Virus record (IMG/VR): IMGVR_UViG_3300025138_000108
Location: 1-38,739 of that record
Reading direction: 5' to 3' (one strand)
Source: a virus
DNA: 38,739 nt
Shown one piece after another: positions 13,581-21,154 of the stretch; positions within the stretch are counted from its first letter, which is position 1; each line of letters starts with the position of its first letter. The notes beneath the pieces were generated by a model, which saw nothing but the letters and a program-made list of their open reading frames with translations, did no database searches and was not told where the DNA came from. A program made the translations under genes and the position numbers.

Positions 13581-15491
13581 ATGGCATTAAAAAAAGTAGA
13601 TTTTGCAGCAGGTTTCAATAAACAAAGCGTGCCCTCAGCTCTTCCAGGACAATGGGTAGACGGAGATTTTGTACGTTTTAGATATACTGCTCCAGAAAAA
13701 ATAGGTGGCTGGCAACAATTAAGTGTTGGGCAAGAAACTGTTCCAGGACCCGCTAGAGCTCAGTTATCTTTTACAAGTTTAAAAGGAGAGAGATACTCAG
13801 CAATAGGTACTTCTCAAGGCCTTTTTATATATTATGGAGAACAGTTTTACGATATTACTCCTTTAGATACCGCTATAACTGGAGCAACTTTTGATACCTT
13901 TTCAAGTCAAAATAATGTGACTGTTAACAAAACTTCTCATGGGTTGTCCGTGGGCAGGTATGTAACTTTTTCAGGGGTAACTCCCCCAACAGGTTATTCA
14001 GCGATAGATTTTACAACAGGTGCTTTTGAGATTCTAACTGTTCCTAATGATAATACTTTTACAATTCAAATGAGAGTTAATGCAAGTGGGGCAGCCTCTG
14101 CTTCAGGAGCTGCAACTATTAATCCTTATGTAATAATAGGACCTACATTTCAAACATTAGGATATGGCTGGGGAACGTATCTTTGGGGAAACTCTACATG
14201 GGGTACAGAAAGAGGAACTAGTAATGTAGTTTTAGATCCTGGTAATTGGTCTTTAGATAATTTCGGAGAAGTTCTTGTCGCAACTATTTTTAATGGTAAG
14301 ACATTTACATGGGATGCGGGAGCAACTAATCCCAGAACAGTCAGAGCTTCTACTTCTACTTCCGGTTTTTCTACTTCTGCTAATCCAACAGCTAGTAGAT
14401 TTACTCTTGTATCAGACAGAGACAGACATTTATTTCATTTTGGAACAGAAACAACTATTGGCACACCATCAACACAAGACCCTATGTTTGTAAGATTTTC
14501 GGACCAAGAAAATTTAAATGAATACACTCCTACCTCTATCAATACAGCAGGAACTTTTAGGTTGGATACAGGCAATAAAATTACGGCAGCTCTTCAAGGT
14601 AAGGATTATGTTTTTGTACTAACGGATCTTGCAGCTTATATTATTCAATTTGTTGGTCCACCTTTTACTTTTTCGGTAAGACAAGTAGGAACAAATTGTG
14701 GGTGTATAGCTCAACACGCAGCTTCTTATGTTAATGGAGCAGTCTATTGGATGTCGGGTGAAGGAGGATTTTTTATGTACGATGGTACGGTTAAATCTTT
14801 ACCTTGTCTGGTTGAAGATTTTGTATTTACTACAAATAATGGAAACTTAGGTATTAACTATAATTCAGCAGATACCATTTATTCAGCTCCAAATAGTTTA
14901 TACACAGAAATTAACTGGTTTTACCCTAAGTCGGGATCGGAACAAATTGATAGATGTGTGACTTATAATTTTGGTGAAAACGTATGGACTACAAGTTCAT
15001 TAGCTAGAACCACTTATCAAGACCAAGGTGTATTTAATTTACCTTATGCAACAGAATATAACGCAACGACGACTCCAGTATTTTCACCTATCTCAGGAAT
15101 TACCAATACATATGGAGCTTCTTTGTACTATGCTCATGAAATAGGAACCGATCAAGTCAATAGCTCGGGTACAACTTCTATTGATGCATTTATTAGATCG
15201 GGTGATTTTGACATTGAAGATGGGGAACTATTTATGTCTATGAGAAGATTTATGCCTGACTATAAATTTTTAGTGGGTAATTCTAAAGTAACTTTATTTA
15301 TATCTGATTTTCCTTCAGACACACAAACAGGTTCTCCTTTAGGTCCCTTTACAATAACAAGTACTACTGATAAAGTAGATACTAGAGCAAGAGGAAGATT
15401 ACTGTCTATTAAAATAGAAAATGATGCTGCAGGTGAAACTTGGCGTTATGGTAGTTTTAGGCTTGATGCACAACCAGATGGAAGAAGATAA
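13581..15491 (+). CDS. Tail nozzle/hub protein, P22 gp10-like (putative)
   Basis: This 636-residue protein begins LKKVDFAAGFNKQSVPSALPGQWVDGDFVRFRY and continues with PEKIGGWQ. This opening is characteristic of the large marine phage protein usually compared with P22 gp10, the packaged-DNA stabilisation and tail hub protein. Later parts are beta-propeller-like, with NCGCIAQHAASYVNGAVYWMSGEGGFFMYDG (about 372-402) as a recognisable segment. A short WG cluster (YLWGNSTWGT, about 199-208) echoes the repeats of the protein at 3027-4487. It resumes the plus-strand virion operon after the island, so the island separates two parts of one structural module. Confidence 0.6.
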   Translation: MALKKVDFAAGFNKQSVPSALPGQWVDGDFVRFRYTAPEKIGGWQQLSVGQETVPGPARAQLSFTSLKGERYSAIGTSQGLFIYYGEQFYDITPLDTAITGATFDTFSSQNNVTVNKTSHGLSVGRYVTFSGVTPPTGYSAIDFTTGAFEILTVPNDNTFTIQMRVNASGAASASGAATINPYVIIGPTFQTLGYGWGTYLWGNSTWGTERGTSNVVLDPGNWSLDNFGEVLVATIFNGKTFTWDAGATNPRTVRASTSTSGFSTSANPTASRFTLVSDRDRHLFHFGTETTIGTPSTQDPMFVRFSDQENLNEYTPTSINTAGTFRLDTGNKITAALQGKDYVFVLTDLAAYIIQFVGPPFTFSVRQVGTNCGCIAQHAASYVNGAVYWMSGEGGFFMYDGTVKSLPCLVEDFVFTTNNGNLGINYNSADTIYSAPNSLYTEINWFYPKSGSEQIDRCVTYNFGENVWTTSSLARTTYQDQGVFNLPYATEYNATTTPVFSPISGITNTYGASLYYAHEIGTDQVNSSGTTSIDAFIRSGDFDIEDGELFMSMRRFMPDYKFLVGNSKVTLFISDFPSDTQTGSPLGPFTITSTTDKVDTRARGRLLSIKIENDAAGETWRYGSFRLDAQPDGRR

Positions 15492-15673
15492 TGACAAAAA
15501 GATTAAATATTAAAAAAGCAATTAAGAAACCAGGTTCTTTAAGAAAAGCTTTAAACATTAAAAAAGGTGAAAAGATTCCTTTAGATAAATTAAATAAAGC
15601 AGCTAAAGCAAAAGGTAAGCTTGGACAAAGAGCTCGTTTTGCTCAAACTTTAAGAAAAATAAATAAAGCATAA
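15491..15673 (+). CDS. Small highly basic virion-type protein
   Basis: This is a 60-residue protein in which about a third of residues are Lys or Arg (for example LNIKKAIKKPGSLRKALNIKK), with no acidic cluster. The gene shares one base with the end of the tail gene and one with the start of the next small gene. Such Lys-rich peptides occur at this place in other marine podovirus-like genomes. Nucleic acid binding or packaging in the virion would fit the composition but is inference. Confidence 0.6.
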   Translation: MTKRLNIKKAIKKPGSLRKALNIKKGEKIPLDKLNKAAKAKGKLGQRARFAQTLRKINKA

Positions 15674-15837
15674 TGGCTAAATTAACTAATTACATACCTG
15701 AACCTAATTTGGAATATAATGTAGAAAATCAAAGACAAATTATAGAGTCCTTGACAACTATGAAACAGCAGCTTAATACTACTTACTTACAGGATCAAAA
15801 AGAAGATTTAGAAAGGTTTACGTGGTTTAATGGCTAA
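15673..15837 (+). CDS. Small conserved protein, 54 residues
   Basis: The ATG at 15673 overlaps the preceding TAA by one base, and the reading frame runs to TAA at 15835-15837, overlapping the next gene by eight bases. The peptide opens MAKLTNYIPEPNLEYNVENQ and ends QKEDLERFTWFNG. This pattern (NYIP.P...Y..ENQRQI, L..MK.QLN, DL.EE..RF.WF) is one I recognise from uncultured marine phages at the same locus. It is predicted to be helical from residue 18 on. The role is unknown, with a small tail or assembly component most likely. Confidence 0.65.
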   Translation: MAKLTNYIPEPNLEYNVENQRQIIESLTTMKQQLNTTYLQDQKEDLERFTWFNG

Positions 15838-16159
15838 TATATATAAAAAAGTAAATACAGATTTAATATCGGGTACAGAACAAAGTGTTTATACAGTTCC
15901 TAGTAACTCAAGATCTTTAGCTAAAGCTATTCATGTTTATAATGAAGGTGCAGGAGATGCAGTTGTTACAGTTAAAATTACTTCAGGAGGCACAACTTAT
16001 TTTTATGAGAAAAAAACCATAGCTGCGGATGCTCATCATGAATTTATTACTAACATATTAATATTACATGAGAATGATGTATTAAAAATGTTATCAGATA
16101 TTACAGGACCAGATGTAACAATTAGTTTATTAGAAATAAATAGGGAGGATAATGGATAA
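15830..16159 (+). CDS. Beta-sandwich structural-type protein
   Basis: This is a 109-residue protein with the strands SVYTVPSNSRSLAKAIHVYN, AVVTVKITSGG and YFYEKKTIAAD and the end VTISLLEI. The layout (induced-value strand, glycine turn, FYEKKTI strand) is that of small phage tail or fibre-associated beta sandwiches. It overlaps both neighbours by eight bases, so it is translated within the same operon. No catalytic motif or membrane segment is seen. The virion role is inferred from fold-like pattern and context. Confidence 0.6.
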   Translation: MANIYKKVNTDLISGTEQSVYTVPSNSRSLAKAIHVYNEGAGDAVVTVKITSGGTTYFYEKKTIAADAHHEFITNILILHENDVLKMLSDITGPDVTISLLEINREDNG

Positions 16160-16337
16160 AGATATACCGACAATAAATTGTACAACTGTCATCACTTTTA
16201 GAAATACTAAAACTGGTGAAAAGTTTACTGAGAAAGTAGAAGGACCTGATATTGTTCAAGATGTAACAGTTCAAGTTTCTCCAAAAGGATTAGATATACT
16301 TCAGAAAGTGATGAAAAATGATAAATCAAAAGGCTAA
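16152..16337 (+). CDS. Small unknown protein, 61 residues
   Basis: A GGAGG-like site (GGGAGGA at 16142-16148) lies just before the ATG. The protein is short and beta-rich, with TTVITFRNTKTGEKF and DIVQDVTVQVSPKGLDIL segments and a Lys-rich tail. It overlaps the preceding gene by eight bases and the following glycosyltransferase gene by 20. I do not recognise a family beyond its recurrence in marine phages at this position. Confidence 0.55.
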   Translation: MDKDIPTINCTTVITFRNTKTGEKFTEKVEGPDIVQDVTVQVSPKGLDILQKVMKNDKSKG

Positions 16338-17256
16338 AGGCGGAACTGAATTACAGCTTGAGTACTTAGAAAAATACGTCAACAAAGAGTTATTGGATCA
16401 AGTACAGATTACTACGTCTGTCCCTGAAAAAATACCTTTACACTCTACAAAGTTAAACATACTTTGGCAAAAAAATTCTTACGATCAACCCAATATATAC
16501 CCGTGGTTTAAAAACAAAGAGAACCATAAAAAATATGATTGGTATATTTTTAATTCACATTGGACTCATGAAAAATTTAGAATGGTGTTTCAGGTTCCAG
16601 AAGAAAAATGTGTTGTTATTAAAAACGGAATAGATAATGTAGAAAAATCTAAACCTTATCAAAAAGGTGACCCTATAAGAATTATACATCAAAATACTCC
16701 CTGGAGAGGTTTAAATGTTTTACTAGGTGCTATGCAGAAAGTTAAAAATCCTTTAATTACTTTAGATGTTTATTCATCATGTGAAGTGTACGGAGAAAGT
16801 TTTCATAAAAATAATGATAAAAATTATCAAGCTTTATATGATCAAGCAAAAAAATTACCCAATGTAAATTATATCGGTTACAAATCAAACGCCTACATTA
16901 AAGAAAATCTTAAAAATTATAACATGTATGTTTACCCTAGTATCTTTGAAGAAACTTCTTGTATATCTTTATTAGAATCAATGGCTGCTGGTTTATATTG
17001 CATTACAACAAACTATGGAGCTCTATTTGAAACCGGCGCAGAATTTCCTATGTATATTCCCTACAGTAGTAATTACAAAAGTTTAGCTGAAAAATTTGCT
17101 TATGCTATAGAAGCTGCTGCAGCAAGTCTACATGAAACTACTATACACCATCATTTAATTTCACAATCTCAATACACACATCAGTATTATGGATGGAACA
17201 AACAAGCTTCATCTTGGACTAGGTTTTTACAAGGAGCTATAAATGCAAAAAAGTAA
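16318..17256 (+). CDS. Glycosyltransferase, GT4-like (GT-B fold)
   Basis: This 312-residue retaining-type glycosyltransferase would move a sugar from a nucleotide sugar to an unknown acceptor. The C-terminal half carries a GLNVLLGAMQKV helix (131-142), YIGYKSNAYIKENL (185-198) and the donor-site E-x7-E motif (Glu212 to Glu220 in EETSCISLLE). This is followed by SMAAGLYCITTNYGALFE (221-238), typical of the Glycos_transf_1 domain. The N-terminal domain is short but has the KGGTELQ loop (7-13). It overlaps the next glycosyltransferase gene by 14 bases. Position in the virion operon suggests glycosylation of a virion protein or cell-surface alteration (inference). Confidence 0.82.
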   Translation: MINQKAKGGTELQLEYLEKYVNKELLDQVQITTSVPEKIPLHSTKLNILWQKNSYDQPNIYPWFKNKENHKKYDWYIFNSHWTHEKFRMVFQVPEEKCVVIKNGIDNVEKSKPYQKGDPIRIIHQNTPWRGLNVLLGAMQKVKNPLITLDVYSSCEVYGESFHKNNDKNYQALYDQAKKLPNVNYIGYKSNAYIKENLKNYNMYVYPSIFEETSCISLLESMAAGLYCITTNYGALFETGAEFPMYIPYSSNYKSLAEKFAYAIEAAAASLHETTIHHHLISQSQYTHQYYGWNKQASSWTRFLQGAINAKK

Positions 17257-18142
17257 TTCGCCCAAAGGCACTAACAATGAGCCCCTTTGGTTTGATGAAA
17301 ACGATAAAACGATAACAACTATAAATGTTGGAGGCAATTCTCCACATAAAATTATGTTGTGTACCCCTTGTCATAGCGATGTCTCAATGCACTATTGCCA
17401 AGCTGTTTTAAAATTTCAACAAGAGTGTTGGCAGAAAAAAATATCAGTTAGTTTTACTTTATTAAAATCTTCACTAGTTACTCAAGGAAGAAATTTATGT
17501 GTAGCAGAAATGTTAAATCATCCAGATAAATACACTCACTTATTATTTATAGATTCAGATATAGATTTTCAAGCAAAGACTATATTTAAAATGCTAGAAG
17601 CAGATAAAGATATAATAGGATGTCCTTATCCTATGAAAATGTTTAGCTGGGATAAATCATGGAGAAGATTAAATGAGAAAAAAGATGCTATAAAAACTCA
17701 AGAGGACTACTTACGTAGTGCTTATACTTATCCTGTTAAACTAAAAGATCCAAATAATGTCGAAAGTAAAGATGGAATTATTGAAATGACCCATGCTCCA
17801 ACAGGATGTTTTTTAGTTAAAAGAGAAGTGTTGGAAAAAATGATGAAAGAGTACCCTGAATTAGAAATATTTCAACCTACTATCATTAACGGTAAAGAAG
17901 AAAAAAAACCTAATATGTTTAATTTATTTGATACTTTACATGATCTTAAAACCAAACGTTATTTTGGAGAAGACTTTGGGTTTTGTCAGCGATGGAGAGA
18001 TATCGGAGGTAAGGTATATGGTTATATAAACGATGATATTACTCATGTTGGAGAACACTCTTATACTGGTCGTTTCTATGATGACCTTTGGCAAGGTAGC
18101 AGACCTCTCAAATCGGTTGACGACACTAAAAAAATCAAATAA
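17243..18142 (+). CDS. Glycosyltransferase, GT-A fold, GT2-like
   Basis: This 299-residue protein has IMLCTPCHSDVSMHYCQAV (37-55), an SSLVTQGRNLCVAEML helix, and the metal-binding DxD in LFIDSDIDF (Asp104 and Asp106). The acceptor-side GEDFGFCQRW motif appears late, in the last quarter of the protein. The order matches phage Anp1/GT2-like transferases. It shares this plan with the replication-region protein at 33283-33990, including the RN-L helix, the DxDxxF and the GEDxxFC motif, so the two are paralogous. It is paired with a GT4-like gene, and two linked transferases often add successive sugars. Acceptor and donor are unknown. Confidence 0.8.
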   Translation: MQKSNSPKGTNNEPLWFDENDKTITTINVGGNSPHKIMLCTPCHSDVSMHYCQAVLKFQQECWQKKISVSFTLLKSSLVTQGRNLCVAEMLNHPDKYTHLLFIDSDIDFQAKTIFKMLEADKDIIGCPYPMKMFSWDKSWRRLNEKKDAIKTQEDYLRSAYTYPVKLKDPNNVESKDGIIEMTHAPTGCFLVKREVLEKMMKEYPELEIFQPTIINGKEEKKPNMFNLFDTLHDLKTKRYFGEDFGFCQRWRDIGGKVYGYINDDITHVGEHSYTGRFYDDLWQGSRPLKSVDDTKKIK

Positions 18143-18197
18143 AGTAATATATTACAGGATTTCTATGCCTGCTCAACATTAAACTTATATTTAAAAT

Positions 18198-20255
18198 ATG
18201 GCTATATCTAGATCACAAATGAACAGACAATTAAGAGCAGCGGGTGGCATTATGAATGTTACACCTAGAGAAAATTTTGGTTTAGGAAGTTCACTAAAAA
18301 AGTTTGTAAGAAAAATTATACCCAATGAAATATCAGAAATAGCAGTTAAGGCTGCACCGTTTGTAGCACCTTTTAACCCGGCTTTAGCAGCAGCCATGGG
18401 TGGTATAGGTACATTCGATCAAACAGGAAGTATTAGTGCAGGTTTAAAATCTGGAGCTATGAACTACGGTGGTGGTCAGCTAGCAAGATACGCAGGTGGA
18501 GCAGGTTTCCAAGGTAATCCCTTTGGAGATGGTGGAGCATTTACAGGTGGACTACAAGGTTTCAAAGCTGGATTTAGTTCCCCTATAGGAACAGAAACAG
18601 GTCTTGGTAAATTTTTCTCAGGTCGAGGAACAGAAGCTGTTCAAGGTGTAGGTCCTAATGAAGCGTTAGCCAGTGAAGTATCATATGTTCCAAGTGGAAC
18701 AGAAGCTTTAGCTAGTGAAGTATCATATGTTCCAAGTGGAACAGAAGCTTTAGCTAGTGAATTATCTTACGTTCCTAACAATGCAACAAGTGCATTAGTA
18801 GACGCTACGGATATGACTTTGGTAGGTGATGTTAAACAAGCAGCGTCACAAGAATTTAATTTATTTAAAGCTGCAGCAGATAAAGTTAAAAATTTTGATT
18901 ATAGAGAAGCAGGTGGTAAAGCTTTAGAGTTAGGTAAAAAATTTGGTAAAGCAGCGTTTACAAAACCAGACGGTCAAGGTGGAACCATGATTGACAAAGC
19001 AGCGGTAATAGGAGCAGTAGCATTCGCTGGTTCATACATAGAAGCTAAATCATTAGCAGCTGAGGCTGGAGTAGAACTTACAGAAGAAGTTTATGATGAA
19101 GCTAGAAAAGCTGAAAAACAAGAAGAGTATGCAGGTTACTTAACTAATTTCTTTGCTGGTAAAAAAGATGGTGGTAGAATAGGTTACAAAGATGGAACTC
19201 TTGAACCAATAAATATAGGTATAGGTACCTTTAATCCAGAAAGAGCTAAGGAGTTATATGAAGACGTAAAAAGTATACCAGGAAAAATTTCAAGTATTTC
19301 TTTAGAAGATATTAAAGAAACAGGTTCAGGTTTAGGTGAAGGAATTAGTTCCTTTTATGAAGCAGTAAAAAACCCTGGAAAAACAATGAGTGAAAGTAGA
19401 CTAGGTGAGGAAGCTCGTATGTATTTAGCATATTCTGAACTTTCTAAAGCTCAAAAACAAGAAATGCAAGAAATGGGTTTAGGTCTTTTTGATGTCTATG
19501 AATATTTATCTTTAGGGGATTCGGTTGATGTTTTTAAAGACGGTGGTAGAATAGGTAGAAAATTAGGTTCACCAGAAGAAGGTGAAGAAGGTGGCGTTAT
19601 GGAAATGCTATCTGTAGATGTTGAAGCAAATCCTGACGAAGATGAGAGTATAGATAATTTAATGGCAGGAATTACATTTAGTTCTGCAGAAAAAAGTTTT
19701 TTATTTAAAAGACTTGCAGGTAGTGGCGGAGCAAGTAGATCTTACACAATGCCTCAATTATATAAAATTTTAAATAATCCACAAGGTAGTCCCCAGGATG
19801 CTAGAGCATTAAAACGAATAACTATTGGTTTAGGTATTGGTAAAAAAGACGGTGGAAGAATAGGTTATAAAGGTGGTGCTAACAGAGTATCAGAATTATT
19901 AATTTTAAGAGATGAAGCTCTTAGTAAAAATGAAGACGTTTCTATATTTGATGCAGAGTTGTTTCAATTAACAGGTAAAACATTTAGATCAATCGGCGGT
20001 ATAGGTGATATACCTACAGGTCAAATGAGAAAAAATAATGTGGGTGTGGTTGAGAGAGATTACAGAGACGAAGGTGGCTTTGTTCCAGTTGGAATTAAAG
20101 AGAGAGCAGATGACGTACCTGCTATGTTATCTAAAAATGAATTTGTAATGACTGCTGATGCCGTAAGAGGTATAGGTAATGGTAGCGTTGAAGAAGGTTC
20201 TAAAAAGTTATACAACACAATGAAACAAGCTGAACAAAAAGGAAAAGTAGCATAA
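18198..20255 (+). CDS. Large virion/ejection-type protein with DGGRIG repeats
   Basis: This 685-residue protein, Gly/Ala/Lys-rich, opens with SRSQMNRQLRAAGGIM. A hydrophobic Ala/Pro stretch (about 49-75) follows. Residues about 155-194 are a three-copy tandem repeat (EALASEVSYVPSGT). The motif DGGRIG occurs three times (KDGGRIGYKDG, KDGGRIGRKLG, KDGGRIGYKGG), each at the edge of a helical segment. The C-terminus (DDVPAMLSKNEFVMTADAV) is a signature I know from many marine phage proteins. The gene starts a block of long virion-type genes after a 55-base gap. The likely role is an internal or ejected protein, and the motif function is unknown. Confidence 0.6.
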   Translation: MAISRSQMNRQLRAAGGIMNVTPRENFGLGSSLKKFVRKIIPNEISEIAVKAAPFVAPFNPALAAAMGGIGTFDQTGSISAGLKSGAMNYGGGQLARYAGGAGFQGNPFGDGGAFTGGLQGFKAGFSSPIGTETGLGKFFSGRGTEAVQGVGPNEALASEVSYVPSGTEALASEVSYVPSGTEALASELSYVPNNATSALVDATDMTLVGDVKQAASQEFNLFKAAADKVKNFDYREAGGKALELGKKFGKAAFTKPDGQGGTMIDKAAVIGAVAFAGSYIEAKSLAAEAGVELTEEVYDEARKAEKQEEYAGYLTNFFAGKKDGGRIGYKDGTLEPINIGIGTFNPERAKELYEDVKSIPGKISSISLEDIKETGSGLGEGISSFYEAVKNPGKTMSESRLGEEARMYLAYSELSKAQKQEMQEMGLGLFDVYEYLSLGDSVDVFKDGGRIGRKLGSPEEGEEGGVMEMLSVDVEANPDEDESIDNLMAGITFSSAEKSFLFKRLAGSGGASRSYTMPQLYKILNNPQGSPQDARALKRITIGLGIGKKDGGRIGYKGGANRVSELLILRDEALSKNEDVSIFDAELFQLTGKTFRSIGGIGDIPTGQMRKNNVGVVERDYRDEGGFVPVGIKERADDVPAMLSKNEFVMTADAVRGIGNGSVEEGSKKLYNTMKQAEQKGKVA
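18660..18779 (+). repeat. In-frame 42-base tandem repeat, about 2.9 copies
   Basis: Units at 18660-18701 and 18702-18743 encode the same 14 residues (EALASEVSYVPSGT) and differ at only a few silent bases. A third partial unit (18744-18779) diverges toward its end. The repeat is in frame inside the large virion gene. The near-identity of the first two units points to recent slippage or duplication, so copy number may vary between related phages. Confidence 0.85.
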
Positions 20256-21154
20256 TGGCAACAGATTACACAACAACAACTAGACGAGCTCCTTTTTTAG
20301 AAGCGGCTCAAGAAAATTACGTAGATTTATTAACAAAACAAGTAGGTAGAGCTCCTGGCTCTACTGGTGTACCAACGCTATCGGAACTTGGACCACAGAT
20401 TGCAGGACAAAACCCTTTAACACAACAAGCTCAACAGTTAGCAGCTACACAAGGTGGTTTAGGTCAATTAACATTTGATCAAACAACTGGTGCTGTAACA
20501 GGTGCAGCAGCTGGAACAGGTGTTGCAGGTTACCAACCTTATTTAACTCAAGCAGGTCAATACTCAGGTCCTGCCGCTTATCAACAATTTATGTCGCCTT
20601 ATCAACAAGATATTATTGACACAACACTAACACAATTTGATCAAACAACTGCACAAGGTGTACCGCAGCTAGCAGCTAACGCTATCAATGCCGGAGCTTT
20701 CGGTGGTGGTAGAGAAGGTGTGGCTCAAGCTCAGTATGCATCCGATGCAGCAAGAAATAGAGCAGCTCTACAAGCACAATTATTAGGTCAAGGATTTACT
20801 CAAGCAAATCAACTCGCGAACCAAGGATTTGAACAACAAAGAAATTTAGCATCATTACAACCTTCTTTAGCAGCATCAAGTATACAAGGATTAGGTGCAG
20901 CGGGAACAGGAAATTTAGCTTATCAACAAGCTTTACTAGATGCTAATCAACAACAAAATCAATTAGCTTATAGTGAACCTTTAAATAGAATTCAATCATT
21001 TGGAACAGGTATAGCAAGTCAAGCTGGAGGAGTTCCAGTTACTACTACTAATCAAGGTATGGGTGGTGGACAAAGTGTTGGACCTTTATCTCAAGCGTTA
21101 TCAGCTGGACTAAGTGCTTATGGTCTAGGAAGTATTTTTGGAGGAAAAGGCTAG
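20255..21154 (+). CDS. Gln/Ala/Gly-rich virion-type protein
   Basis: This 299-residue protein is rich in Gln, Ala and Gly with few charged residues. It includes PLTQQAQQLAAT, YQQFMSPYQQDIIDTTL (109-125), GAFGGGREGVAQAQ and QANQLANQGFEQQRNL. The segments look like long amphipathic helices with Gly hinges, as in ejected internal proteins of podoviruses. The same FMSPYQQ...GAFGG.R pattern recurs in marine phages. It shares one base with the stop of the preceding gene and the start of the next. An internal virion protein is the best guess, and no enzymatic motif is present. Confidence 0.6.
   Translation: MATDYTTTTRRAPFLEAAQENYVDLLTKQVGRAPGSTGVPTLSELGPQIAGQNPLTQQAQQLAATQGGLGQLTFDQTTGAVTGAAAGTGVAGYQPYLTQAGQYSGPAAYQQFMSPYQQDIIDTTLTQFDQTTAQGVPQLAANAINAGAFGGGREGVAQAQYASDAARNRAALQAQLLGQGFTQANQLANQGFEQQRNLASLQPSLAASSIQGLGAAGTGNLAYQQALLDANQQQNQLAYSEPLNRIQSFGTGIASQAGGVPVTTTNQGMGGGQSVGPLSQALSAGLSAYGLGSIFGGKG

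Noticed and set aside
15757-15785. TTGACA followed by TAATAC after 17 bases
   Set aside because: It is inside a coding region with a poor -10 (three of six matches), and no operon start follows within a sensible distance.
18143-18197. Short gap with a GTAATATATTAC palindrome and a five-codon frame
   Set aside because: A 12-base AT palindrome is expected by chance here, and the five-codon frame has no support, so nothing more than a short spacer is claimed.
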